This document shows, one piece after another, positions 22,833-32,486 of a stretch of 32,583 bases of DNA. Every line of letters begins with the position of its first letter. Position 1 is the first letter of the stretch. The stretch spans positions 1 through 32,583 of the forward strand of contig CALBSC010000105.1 in NCBI GenBank assembly GCA_937927685.1. Direction: 5' to 3'. The position numbers and the translations under genes were made by a program. Under the pieces are notes generated by a model, which was given only the letters and a program-made list of their open reading frames with translations, had not been told where the DNA came from and made no database searches. This DNA is from an uncultured Burkholderiales bacterium (GTDB lineage Bacteria; Pseudomonadota; Gammaproteobacteria; Burkholderiales; Burkholderiaceae_C).

Positions 22833-25730
22833 ATGAAACGGATGCTGATCAACGCGACCCAGGCTGAAGAACGCCGCCTGGCCATCGTCGACGGACAAAA
22901 ACTGCTCGACTACGAAATCGAGATCGAAGGGCGCGAACAGCGCAAGGGCAACATTTACAAAGCGGTCGTGACCCGTGTCGAGCCCTCGCTCGAAGCCTGC
23001 TTCGTCGATTACGGTGAAGACCGCCACGGCTTCCTGCCATTCAAGGAAATCTCCAAGCAATACTTCCAGGGCGGCGTGTCGCCCAGCCAGGCCCGCATCC
23101 AGGACGTCATCAAGGACGGCCAGGAACTGCTGGTGCAGGTGGAGAAAGAAGAACGTGGCAACAAGGGTGCGGCCCTCACCACCTTCGTCTCGCTGGCCGG
23201 TCGTTATGTGGTGCTGATGCCCAACAACCCCCGCGGCGGTGGCGTGAGCCGCCGGATCGAGGGTGACGAGCGCGCCGAACTCAAGGAGGCGATGGACCAG
23301 TTGGAATACCCCAACGGCATGTCCATCATTGCCCGCACTGCGGGCATCGGGCGGACCGCCCCCGAACTGCAGTGGGACCTCAACTACCTGCTCAAGCTGT
23401 GGACCGCCATCGACGGCGCGTCCAAGGCGGGCAAGGGCGCCTTCCTGATCTACCAGGAATCAAGCCTGGTGATCCGCGCCATTCGCGACTACTTCAACAA
23501 CGACATCGGTGACATCCTGATCGACACCGACGACATCTACGAGCAGGCGCAGCAGTTCATGTCGCACGTCATGCCCGAGCATGCCGCCCGCGTGAAGCGC
23601 TACCGCGACGACACCCCGCTGTTCAGCCGCTTCCAGATCGAGCACCAGATCGAATCCGCCTACGCCCGCACGGTGAATCTGCCCAGCGGTGGCGCCATCG
23701 TGATCGACCACACCGAAGCCCTGGTCTCGGTGGACGTCAACTCGGCACGCTCCATCCGGGGCGGCGACATCGAGGAAACCGCCACCCGCACCAACCTGGA
23801 AGCCGCCGACGAAGTGGCCCGCCAGATGCGCCTGCGTGACCTGGGCGGCCTGATCGTGATCGACTTCATCGACATGGAAGAGTCGCGCAACCGCCGCGAG
23901 GTGGAAAACCGCCTGCGCGATGCCCTGCGCCAGGATCGCGCCCGGGTGCAGTTCGGCACCATCAGCAAGTTCGGCCTGATGGAGATGAGCCGCCAGCGTC
24001 TGCGCCCGGCCCTGTCGGAAGGCGCCTCCATCCCCTGCCCGCGCTGCGGTGGCTCCGGCCACATCCGTGACACGGAAAGCTCGGCCCTGCAGATCCTGCG
24101 CATCATCCAGGAAGAGTCCATGAAGGACAACACCGCCGCCGTGCACGCACAAGTGCCGGTGGACGTGGCCTCCTTCCTGCTCAACGAGAAGCGCACCGAG
24201 ATCGCCAAGATCGAGATCAAGCAGCGCATCAGCGTGCTGCTGGTGCCCAACAAGACGCTGGAGACGCCCAACTACCGCCTCGAGCGCCTCAAGCACGACG
24301 ACCCGCGCCTGGACAGCATCGAAGCCAGCTACAAGATGGCGGAGGAGTTCGAAGATCCCACCACCATGACGCGTCGCTCGCAAGAGCCGACCAACAAGCA
24401 GACGCCGGTGATCAAGGGTGTGCTGCCCGACGCACCGGCGCCGGTGGTGGAGCCCAAGCCCGTCGCCGAGAAGGCCCCTGCAGCCCGTGTGGCCCCCGCA
24501 GCGCCCGCCGCATCGGCCACGACCGAGCAACCGGCGTCCAAAGGTTTTGTGGGTTGGCTCAAGAACCTCTTTGGCGGCAAGTCCGAAGCTGCCCCCGCTG
24601 CGGTGCCCGCCAGCGAAACCCCCGCAGCCAAGGAAGAGCGCCGCGACGGCCGTGGCGGCAACCGCCGGGGCGGACGCCGTGGCGAACGTGGTGGTGACCG
24701 CGCTGAGCGTGGCGACCGTCCACAGCGCGAAGGCCGTGGCGAAAGTCGCGGTGAACGTCCGGGCCAGGAAGCCCGTGGCGAAGGTCGTGACAACCGGGGC
24801 GAGGGTCGCGGCGAGGGTCGCGGCGAGGGTCGTGGGGAAGGCCGCTCCGAAGGCGGCGATCGTCCGAACCGCGACCGTCCGAACCGTCCCAGCCGTGAAG
24901 GCCAAGGTGCACGCACTGAAGGGCGTGCCGCTGATCAAGTCACTGCCGAGGGCGACACCCCTGACACCCGCGCCGAGCGCGCCCCACGCGGTGAACGCCA
25001 GGGTGAGCGCGGTGAAGGCCGTCGTGAACGCTCCGAGCGTGGCGAGGGTCGCCGTGAACGCGGTGAACGCGGTGAACGTGGTGAACGTGGTGAACGTGGT
25101 GAAGGTCGCGGTGAAGGCCGTGGTGAAGGTCGCCGAGAGCGTGGTCCGCGTGGCGAGGACGGACAGTCCCTTGCACCTGAAGCCAACCCCTTGGTCACCG
25201 CGCCCGTCTCTGACATGCCGATGTCTGCTGAAGGCGTGTCCCCCTCGAGCGAGGTGTCACATGCCGAGGGCAGCGAATCCTCCCGCGCAGAGCGTCCTGC
25301 CGGCGAAGAAGGCGGCGAGCGCCGTGAGCGCCGCTCACGTGACCGCTATGGTCGTGACCGTCGCGAGCGCGCCCCGCGTGAAGAGGAGTCCTCGGCGCAA
25401 GCTGGCGTGTCGTCCTCGGCGGTAGCCGCGGCACCCGCCCCGGCAACCGGCACACCTGCTCGCAATGCCATGCCGACCATTGGCCACTACAGCCTGCCCG
25501 TGGCAGAACTCGAAGGTCTGGCCCAAGCGTCCAGCCTGTCGTGGGTGCAATCCAACCCGGCCCGTGTGGCCGAGGTGCAAGCCGCCATCGCAGCCGAGCC
25601 CAAGCCGGTCCATGTCCCGCGTGAACGCCCGCCCCTGGTGGTGCTGGACGAGGGTCCCTTGATTCTGGTGGAAACACGCCGGGATCTTCAGCAACTGGCC
25701 ATGCCGTTCGAATCGACGCCTGCCGCCTGA
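22833..25730 (+). CDS. rne: Ribonuclease E
   Basis: Main endoribonuclease of mRNA decay and rRNA/tRNA processing; it scaffolds the degradosome at the inner membrane. The protein is 965 residues. The S1 domain lies at about 36-120; the catalytic metal ligands are Asp301 (VSVDVNSARSIRGG) and Asp344 (IVIDFIDM); the zinc link is CPRC (402-405). After about residue 510 the protein is disordered. KGFVGWLKNLFGG (569-581) looks like the amphipathic membrane-targeting helix. Arg/Gly/Glu repeats follow (about 657-672 and 741-758), and a conserved-looking end (about 900-960) contains PTIGHYSLPVAELEGLAQ. The start has AAAGGA at good spacing, and an intrinsic terminator follows the stop. It is divergent from rluC. 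Confidence 0.97.
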   Translation: MKRMLINATQAEERRLAIVDGQKLLDYEIEIEGREQRKGNIYKAVVTRVEPSLEACFVDYGEDRHGFLPFKEISKQYFQGGVSPSQARIQDVIKDGQELLVQVEKEERGNKGAALTTFVSLAGRYVVLMPNNPRGGGVSRRIEGDERAELKEAMDQLEYPNGMSIIARTAGIGRTAPELQWDLNYLLKLWTAIDGASKAGKGAFLIYQESSLVIRAIRDYFNNDIGDILIDTDDIYEQAQQFMSHVMPEHAARVKRYRDDTPLFSRFQIEHQIESAYARTVNLPSGGAIVIDHTEALVSVDVNSARSIRGGDIEETATRTNLEAADEVARQMRLRDLGGLIVIDFIDMEESRNRREVENRLRDALRQDRARVQFGTISKFGLMEMSRQRLRPALSEGASIPCPRCGGSGHIRDTESSALQILRIIQEESMKDNTAAVHAQVPVDVASFLLNEKRTEIAKIEIKQRISVLLVPNKTLETPNYRLERLKHDDPRLDSIEASYKMAEEFEDPTTMTRRSQEPTNKQTPVIKGVLPDAPAPVVEPKPVAEKAPAARVAPAAPAASATTEQPASKGFVGWLKNLFGGKSEAAPAAVPASETPAAKEERRDGRGGNRRGGRRGERGGDRAERGDRPQREGRGESRGERPGQEARGEGRDNRGEGRGEGRGEGRGEGRSEGGDRPNRDRPNRPSREGQGARTEGRAADQVTAEGDTPDTRAERAPRGERQGERGEGRRERSERGEGRRERGERGERGERGERGEGRGEGRGEGRRERGPRGEDGQSLAPEANPLVTAPVSDMPMSAEGVSPSSEVSHAEGSESSRAERPAGEEGGERRERRSRDRYGRDRRERAPREEESSAQAGVSSSAVAAAPAPATGTPARNAMPTIGHYSLPVAELEGLAQASSLSWVQSNPARVAEVQAAIAAEPKPVHVPRERPPLVVLDEGPLILVETRRDLQQLAMPFESTPAA
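24801..24848 (+). repeat. 12-bp tandem repeat inside rne
   Basis: Three near-identical GAGGGTCGCGGC units plus a diverged fourth encode GEGR repeats of the RNase E C-terminal scaffold (residues about 657-672). In frame, so copy changes would alter length without a frameshift. Confidence 0.9.
25053..25106 (+). repeat. 9-bp tandem repeat inside rne
   Basis: Six in-frame 9-mers of the type GGTGAACGT encode a run of Gly-Glu-Arg triplets (residues about 741-758). The nucleotide identity of adjacent copies shows recent slippage-type expansion. Confidence 0.9.
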
Positions 25731-25748
25731 GTCTGAACGGCCCCCTCG

Positions 25749-25782
25749 AAAGCCCCATCCTCGTCTGAGGTGGGGCTTTTTT
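25749..25782 (+). terminator. Intrinsic terminator of rne
   Basis: GCCCCA..CCTC pairs with GAGG..TGGGGC around a GTCT loop (one bulged T); A3 on the 5' side pairs into a T6 run. It begins 18 nt after the rne stop. It is a textbook Rho-independent terminator. Confidence 0.93.
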
Positions 25783-25902
25783 CTTGGCCTGGGGACAAGC
25801 CGGTGGTGGGGTGATGGGAACCGCGGGTGCCAGGTCTCAGCGGTGCCAGGGCTCAGAAGCGATAGGTCTCAAAGGCGCGAGGACTCAACGGCAGGAGGAC
25901 TC

Positions 25903-25930
25903 GAGACACGAGACACGAGACACGAGACAC
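25903..25930. repeat. Heptanucleotide tandem repeat (GAGACAC x4)
   Basis: Four perfect copies of GAGACAC. Upstream, five diverged AGG-N-CTC heptamers at 25832, 25848, 25864, 25880 and 25896 are spaced almost exactly 16 bp apart. The array runs directly into the octamer array that follows. Confidence 0.95.
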
Positions 25931-25986
25931 GAGGGCTCGAGGGCTCGAGGGCTCGAGGGCTCGAGGGCTCGAGGGCTCGAGGGCTC
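25931..25986. repeat. Octanucleotide tandem repeat (GAGGGCTC x7)
   Basis: Seven perfect copies of GAGGGCTC. Each junction makes the palindrome CTCGAG, so the tract can fold into alternative hairpins. It sits about 55 bp beyond the end of hemY. Confidence 0.95.
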
Positions 25987-26041
25987 GGGGCACGAGCACT
26001 CGGTGACGATCAGGCTTGAAGGCAACAGGCCGGGGCGCTGC

Positions 26042-27337
26042 TCAAGCCACCAGGGCCGCGCGCCGCCAGGCCTGGGCGGCGGCTGGCTCGTCGCCACGCT
26101 GCTGGGCCAGCTCGGCCAGGGCACACCAGGCCTTGCGTTGCAAACCAGGCTGGGTGAGCTGCGGCGCACAACGTTCCAGCATTTGCTGCGCCTTGCCCCA
26201 CAGGGAATGCCGCATGCACACCCGGCCGTAGAGGTACAGCAGGCCCATGTGATGGGGCTGGCTGAGTCGGGCCTGTTCGGCGCGTGCCAGCCAATCGGCC
26301 TGCGGTTCGTCCGCCTGCAGGGCTTGCTCGAGCACTTCGATGAGCTGCAACTGCTGCCGCTCATCCAGCGCGATGGACCGGTCTCCCCACCCCGACCAAA
26401 GCGGCAGCAACCAGTTCAGGGCCAGACGGGCTGACCCCTGCAACTGCAGCAAACGCCGCGCGGCGTGCAACGCAATGTGTGGCATCAGGCGCTCGGCGCG
26501 GTCCAGTGTCGTCCAGGTCTGCGCGAGTTGGGCCGCGTCATGGCACTGGTCGAGGCGAACCAGAATCAGGCTGCGCAACAGACTCTCGGAGGCCACCGGC
26601 GAGAACGCGCCGTGCTTGGACAGCAAACGCGCCGTGTCCAGCGCCAGGTCATGGCGTGCATTCAGTCGCGCCGCCTTCAGCCTCAGGCGCAAAGCCAGGG
26701 TCCGCCGTGAGGCGCCATGGGGCAATTGCGTCAGCCACTCCAAGGCAGCCGCTGCGTCTCGGTCAGACAGGGCCCAGCGAGCCGCGCTGAGCAACGCCGC
26801 ATCGCCCACATCGGCGGACACGGTGCCGGGAGACTGCTGGGCCAGGCCCCAGCCTTGCTGGAAATGCAGATCGCGCGAGGCCTGGTCGTGCAACACATGC
26901 GCGCTCTCGGCGGCAATCAGATGGGCCAGCGCGCGCAGGGTGGGCAGATGCCGCGGGGCGGGTTCCGAGGGCAGGGCCTGGGCCTGCAAACTGTCGGCCA
27001 GCTCCAGCCCCTGCTCAGCCGACTTGCGGGCTCGCAGGTACCGACCAGACATCAGGAGCGCCAGGGATTCGAACACGGCCGCGTGCAGGTGCCGTTCCTT
27101 TTGCTGTGCACGCCAGCGGCGGGCCTGATGCGGCAATTCCAGAAAAGCAGCCAGGGCTCGCAGCGCCAGGTGCATGAGGGCAAAGCTCAGCACCCAGAGC
27201 AACACCACCAGGTTGATCGACAAGTCAAGCCGGTAGGGCGCCCAGAACAAGGTGACCATACCCTGGTTGTTGCCCGCCAGCAGCGCACCGGCCACCGCCA
27301 CGCCAAACAACGCCAGCAACCACAATGCCGCGCGCAT
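26042..27337 (-). CDS. hemY: HemY-like inner-membrane TPR protein
   Basis: 431 residues. The HemY_N layout is visible: two N-terminal transmembrane helices (about 3-20 and 38-62) enclosing NNQGMVTLFWAPYRLDLS, then a long helical region with TPR-like repeats to the C-terminus (for example LYLYGRVCMRHSLWGKAQQMLE near the end). It is not the protoporphyrinogen oxidase that shares the name. It is cotranscribed with heme genes; its role is unsettled, and recent E. coli work links it to heme or coproporphyrin handling. ATG 27337 follows the hemX stop by one base; upstream in-frame codons are hemX antiframe. Confidence 0.92.
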   Translation of the reverse strand: MRAALWLLALFGVAVAGALLAGNNQGMVTLFWAPYRLDLSINLVVLLWVLSFALMHLALRALAAFLELPHQARRWRAQQKERHLHAAVFESLALLMSGRYLRARKSAEQGLELADSLQAQALPSEPAPRHLPTLRALAHLIAAESAHVLHDQASRDLHFQQGWGLAQQSPGTVSADVGDAALLSAARWALSDRDAAAALEWLTQLPHGASRRTLALRLRLKAARLNARHDLALDTARLLSKHGAFSPVASESLLRSLILVRLDQCHDAAQLAQTWTTLDRAERLMPHIALHAARRLLQLQGSARLALNWLLPLWSGWGDRSIALDERQQLQLIEVLEQALQADEPQADWLARAEQARLSQPHHMGLLYLYGRVCMRHSLWGKAQQMLERCAPQLTQPGLQRKAWCALAELAQQRGDEPAAAQAWRRAALVA

Positions 27338-27338
27338 C

Positions 27339-28451
27339 TCAGCGTCCCGCCGCCGCCGTGGCCAAGGCCGCCAGCGTCTCGTCAATGCGCGGCAATTCGA
27401 CCTGTTTGCTGTCCGCCAGCACCTGACGCAGGGCGGCCTGGGCGGCCAGCCCGCGACGCGAGCCGACATCGAAATAGCGCTCCAGGTCAAGCTGCACCTG
27501 GGTCAGATCCTGGCGCGCCGCTTCATGGTGGCGGGTGAGCAGGGCCAACCGCGCATTGAGCAGGCGCAGTTTGAGGTTTTCACGCAGAAAGTAGCTTTGC
27601 TCCGGCGCCAGCAAACTCGCCTCGGGACGGTCGATGCGGCTCACCCGCACCAGGCTGCTCACCTCGTCCCAGACGGCCAGCAAGACCCCCTCCCACCAAC
27701 TGGCGCTGACGGCCCGGGCCCAGCTGCTGGCGGCCACAGGCTCGGGGGCAGGCGCTCTGGCTGCGGTCGTATTGACGGCATTGGCCAGCGGCAATTCGTC
27801 CACCCAGCGCGCCAACTCGTCCAGGCGGATCAGCAGGCCCGGCGTGTCTGCCACCGACGCTGTCTTGACACGCTCGATGTCGCGCGTGAGCGCCCGTTGC
27901 AAGGGCGCCAGCCGGGGGTGTGACACCTTGGCCAGGCGCGCCTCGGCCGAACGCAAGGCGGTCAGCAAGGGCTGCACGCTGCCCGTGAGCTGGGCCTGCT
28001 GCTGGGCCAGACGGATGGCTGAGTCGATATCCACCACCAGGTTTTCATCACGCGAACGCGACAGGCTTTGCATCAGTTCTTCCAGCTGGCTGCGCTGCAA
28101 GGCCACCTCGTTGAGCTTGCCATCGGTCAGGGCCAGATGGGCCGCCGTGTCGCGGGCCAGTTCCTGGGCCTGTTTGGCGGTGGCCTTGGCCTCGATGGCC
28201 TGCTCGCTGGTGTCAGCGCTCTGACGTGCCAGTTGTTCCTGGATTCCCGAGAGTTTTTGCCACAGCAGCACAGAGCTCGCCATGGCCAGGGCCGCCACGG
28301 CCCCCACAGACAGCACCAACGCGCGGGATACCGTGGGCGCCGGTGCCGCGGGTGGCTGCACCGCCGCAGCGTTGGCGACCGCAAGGCCAGGTTCAGCGGC
28401 CTGGCGAGGCGCCGGATCGGGCGCGGGGGTGGTATCGGACTCGGCACTCAT
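27339..28451 (-). CDS. hemX: HemX-like membrane protein (uroporphyrinogen-III C-methyltransferase homologue by name only)
   Basis: 370 residues. A Pro/Ala-rich cytoplasmic N-terminus (about 1-42), one transmembrane helix (about 43-64, ALVLSVGAVAALAMASSVLLW), then a coiled-coil stretch rich in Gln/Ala/Glu (65-145) and a periplasmic domain with SWWEGVLLAVWDEVSSLVRV and LLAPEQSYFLRENLKLRLLNARLALL, the HemX family core. It has no methyltransferase motifs despite the frequent database name. ATG 28451 overlaps the hemD stop as ATGA. It probably acts with HemY at the membrane. Confidence 0.92.
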   Translation of the reverse strand: MSAESDTTPAPDPAPRQAAEPGLAVANAAAVQPPAAPAPTVSRALVLSVGAVAALAMASSVLLWQKLSGIQEQLARQSADTSEQAIEAKATAKQAQELARDTAAHLALTDGKLNEVALQRSQLEELMQSLSRSRDENLVVDIDSAIRLAQQQAQLTGSVQPLLTALRSAEARLAKVSHPRLAPLQRALTRDIERVKTASVADTPGLLIRLDELARWVDELPLANAVNTTAARAPAPEPVAASSWARAVSASWWEGVLLAVWDEVSSLVRVSRIDRPEASLLAPEQSYFLRENLKLRLLNARLALLTRHHEAARQDLTQVQLDLERYFDVGSRRGLAAQAALRQVLADSKQVELPRIDETLAALATAAAGR

Positions 28452-29269
28452 GGCGTCGATTCTAATGAGGCCACCTGGTGCACCAGTTCGCTGGCTAGGG
28501 GCTTGCACGTCGATACCCGACCCCAACCGTGCGCACGCAACACCTGCGCGATACGGTCGTGCGTGGCCACCGCCCTGGCGGTGGCCCAGGGGGCTTGGGG
28601 CAACAGTTCGGTCAGGTAGTGCACCGCCAGCGAGCTGCTGAAAACCCAGACGGACCCATCGATCAGCGCCTGACGGGCGCGCTGCTGCTGGTTCGCGTCC
28701 CAGCGCGGTGCTCCGCGCTGGTAGGCCACCACCCAGCGCACCCGAACGCCCTGGTGGGTCAGTTGCTCGGCCAGCCAGTCGCGACCGACCCCCGTCTGCT
28801 CAGCCGGCGACGTGGCTTCGGTGTCAGCCTCGGCCGTGGCTTCGGTGCCCCGCACGATCGCCACGGTCTGCCCGGCCGGCCAGGCGGCGACCTGGGCCTG
28901 AACCCGACGCCAGAGCTGCTCGGTATCGAACTGGGGGGCATCGTCAGCGGGTGCGTCAATCTCGGCATCGCTCACGCCGCAGTGGTGCAGCGCCCGCCGC
29001 GTGCCGGGCCCCGTGGCCCAGCACCGGATGCCGTTCAACGCCATCCCCGCGGAGCGCCTGGCAAAGAAGTGGTGCACGGCCGGGGTACTGACGAACATCC
29101 AGGCGCGACAGTCCGCACGGTCGTGCCAGGCCTGGTCGATGGCGGCTGATGAATCCGCCGCCTGCGTTTCAATCAGTGGCCAGTCCAGCACCTCATGCCC
29201 GGCGGACTGCAAGCCCTCCTGCCACGCACGGCTTTGACCTGCCGGACGGGTCAGGATGACACGGACCAT
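28448..29269 (-). CDS. hemD: Uroporphyrinogen-III synthase
   Basis: Cyclises hydroxymethylbilane, the HemC product, to uroporphyrinogen III with ring-D inversion. The protein is 273 residues. Sequence conservation in this family is low, so identification rests on the N-terminal VRVILTRPAGQSRAWQEGL, the internal WMFVSTPAVHHFFAR, the late VWVFSSSLAVHYL and the position directly after hemC. ATG 29269 abuts the hemC TGA with no gap. Pairing with hemC and hemX makes the call secure. Confidence 0.94.
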   Translation of the reverse strand: MVRVILTRPAGQSRAWQEGLQSAGHEVLDWPLIETQAADSSAAIDQAWHDRADCRAWMFVSTPAVHHFFARRSAGMALNGIRCWATGPGTRRALHHCGVSDAEIDAPADDAPQFDTEQLWRRVQAQVAAWPAGQTVAIVRGTEATAEADTEATSPAEQTGVGRDWLAEQLTHQGVRVRWVVAYQRGAPRWDANQQQRARQALIDGSVWVFSSSLAVHYLTELLPQAPWATARAVATHDRIAQVLRAHGWGRVSTCKPLASELVHQVASLESTP

Positions 29270-30178
29270 TCAGCGCGCACCCCCGGCTCGCAGGCGTGCG
29301 GCCACCTCGGTGCCGATGCGCTCGGCGGTGGCCAGATCGGCGCAATCATCGGTCAGCTCGGCCGTGACCAGGGTGGCAGCGCCCTCGGGATCGCCCCAGG
29401 CAGCACGCAAGTGCAGGTACTCGCCCTGCATGACGGCATGAGCGGCCAGGGGCATGGAGCAGCTGCCCCCCATGGCACGGCTGACGGCGCGCTCGGCCGC
29501 CACGGCCAGCCAGGTGGTCTGGTGCGACAGGGGAGCCAGCAGGGCATGCAAATCGGCGCGGTCGGCGCGCACTTCCAGCCCCAGGGCTCCTTGTCCGGCA
29601 GCCGGCAACATCTCGTGGGTCTCGAAGATGTGGCGGATGCGCTCGCCCAGGCCCAGGCGCTTGAGCCCGGCTGCGGCCAGCACGATGCCGTCGTATTGCC
29701 CCTCGTCGAGCTTACGCAGGCGGGTATCGAGGTTGCCCCGCAGCGGTTCGATGCGCAGGTCCGGCCGCATGGCACGCAGCAAGACGGTGCGGCGCAGGCT
29801 GGAGGTGCCCACCACCGCGCCCTGCGGCAAGGCTTGCAAATTTGCATAGCGGGATGACACCCAGGCGTCGCGGGGATCTTCACGTTCCATCACGCAGGCC
29901 AGGGCAAAGCCGTCGGGCAATTCCATGGGCACGTCCTTGAGCGAATGGACCGCCAGATCGGCGCGCCCCTCTTCCAGGGCCACCTCGAGTTCTTTGACAA
30001 ACAGGCCCTTGCCGCCCACTTTGCTGAGGGTGCGGTCCAGAATCTGGTCGCCCTGGGTGGTCATGCCGAGCAAGTCCACGGGTCGTCCACGTTCGCGCAA
30101 CAGCGCCTGGACATGGTGGGCCTGCCACAGGGCCAGACGACTTTCACGGGTGGCAATGATCAAGGGTGCTGCACTCAC
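29270..30178 (-). CDS. hemC: Hydroxymethylbilane synthase (porphobilinogen deaminase), GTG start
   Basis: Joins four porphobilinogens into hydroxymethylbilane, an early step to heme and sirohaem. The protein is 302 residues. IIATRESRLALWQAHHV (7-23) is the N-terminal signature; the catalytic Asp82 lies in HSLKDVPM, and the dipyrromethane cofactor attaches to Cys240 in GGSCSMPLAA. The start is GTG at 30178, preceded by GGGA; no ATG is available in frame. It is the first gene of the hemCDXY operon and divergent from argH across 82 bp. Confidence 0.97.
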   Translation of the reverse strand: MSAAPLIIATRESRLALWQAHHVQALLRERGRPVDLLGMTTQGDQILDRTLSKVGGKGLFVKELEVALEEGRADLAVHSLKDVPMELPDGFALACVMEREDPRDAWVSSRYANLQALPQGAVVGTSSLRRTVLLRAMRPDLRIEPLRGNLDTRLRKLDEGQYDGIVLAAAGLKRLGLGERIRHIFETHEMLPAAGQGALGLEVRADRADLHALLAPLSHQTTWLAVAAERAVSRAMGGSCSMPLAAHAVMQGEYLHLRAAWGDPEGAATLVTAELTDDCADLATAERIGTEVAARLRAGGAR

Positions 30179-30248
30179 GACAATTTCCCAATGTTGAAGG
30201 GGAGAACACGGCGCTCATGCTAGCACGGGGGCTCGGCCGGCCGCCCAC

Positions 30249-30254
30249 TAAAAT
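30249..30254 (+). promoter_or_regulatory. Predicted argH promoter (-10 TAAAAT), leaderless
   Basis: TAAAAT lies 6 bp before the argH ATG, so the expected transcription start is at or within a base or two of 30261. The five G residues directly before the ATG are too close to act as a Shine-Dalgarno. The -35 is poor. Confidence 0.5.
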
Positions 30255-30260
30255 CGGGGG

Positions 30261-31712
<1,452 letters not shown>

Positions 31713-31763
31713 AGCTCATCTGTTCAATCAGCGCCCAATGGCGCACAAATTAAGGAATCACTC

Positions 31764-32474
31764 ATGGGCGCGCAATGGAAAGCCAAAGGCAAAGAACTGG
31801 CGGCCAACGCCAGAGGACAGATGTTTGGCAAACTGTCCAAAGAAATCATGGTGGCTGCACGCAGTGGCGCTGACCCCTCACTGAACTCCAAGCTGCGATT
31901 GGTGCTGGAGCAGGCACGCAAGGTGTCCATGCCCAAAGAAACCCTGGAACGCGCCATCAAAAAAGGGGCGGGCCTGACGGGCGAGACCGTCAACTTCGAG
32001 CATGTGATGTACGAGGGCCATGCCCCACATCAAGTGCCCGTGATGGTCGAGTGCCTGACCGATAACGTCAAACGCACCGCACCCGAAATGCGGGTGTTGT
32101 TTCGCAAAGGACAGATGGGCACGTCGGGATCGGTGGCCTGGGACTTCAACCACTTGGGCATGATCGAAGCTGAGCCTTCGGCCCCGAACGCTGACCCCGA
32201 GCTGGCCGCCATCGAGGCCGGCGCGCAGGATTTCGAAGCGGGCGAAGAAGGCACGACCTTGTTCTACACCGACCCGACCGACTTGGACTTGGTCAGCCGC
32301 GCACTGCCCTCGCATGGTTTTACCGTGCTGTCAGCCAAGCTGGGCTACAAATCCAAAAATCCGGTGAACCCCGCCAACCTGACGCCCACCCAACGCGAAG
32401 AAGTCGAAGCCTTTTTGGCCGCCATGGACGCCCACGACGATGTGCAAAACATGTACGTTGGCTTGGCCGACTGA
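31764..32474 (+). CDS. YebC/PmpR (TACO1) family protein, YeeN-like branch
   Basis: 236 residues. MGAQWKAKGKELAANARGQ, FGKLSKEIMVAARSGADP, MPKETLERAIKKGAG, YEGHAPHQVPVMVECLTDN and GSVAWDFNHLGMI are the three-domain DUF28 pattern. Members were described as DNA-binding regulators, and more recent work ties the family to translation of proline-rich stretches; which applies here is unknown. The N-terminus MGAQWKAKG, in place of MAGHSKW, marks the second (YeeN-like) branch. The start has AAGGA 7 nt upstream. Confidence 0.94.
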   Translation: MGAQWKAKGKELAANARGQMFGKLSKEIMVAARSGADPSLNSKLRLVLEQARKVSMPKETLERAIKKGAGLTGETVNFEHVMYEGHAPHQVPVMVECLTDNVKRTAPEMRVLFRKGQMGTSGSVAWDFNHLGMIEAEPSAPNADPELAAIEAGAQDFEAGEEGTTLFYTDPTDLDLVSRALPSHGFTVLSAKLGYKSKNPVNPANLTPTQREEVEAFLAAMDAHDDVQNMYVGLAD

Positions 32475-32486
32475 AAGACACAGAAC

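Larger units (their letters stand above)
25731..26041. other. Convergent rne/hemY spacer (311 bp)
   Basis: Contains the rne terminator (25749-25782) and a decaying-to-perfect tandem repeat tract (25832-25986). No gene is seen. ORFs that cross the tract on either strand are repeat-driven and have low-complexity translations. Confidence 0.8.

Noticed and set aside
22325..22885. N-terminal extension of rluC up to 22885
   Set aside because: The extra 187 codons read like antisense of the rne leader and rne start, while the S4/RluC homology begins just after the GTG at 22324.
23460..24938. 492-codon open frame opposite rne
   Set aside because: It is low-complexity and Ala/Thr/Val-rich where it mirrors rne repeats. 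It is an antisense shadow of a full-length RNase E gene.
25903..25986. Possible CRISPR array
   Set aside because: Units are 7-8 bp with no spacers, so this is a simple tandem repeat.
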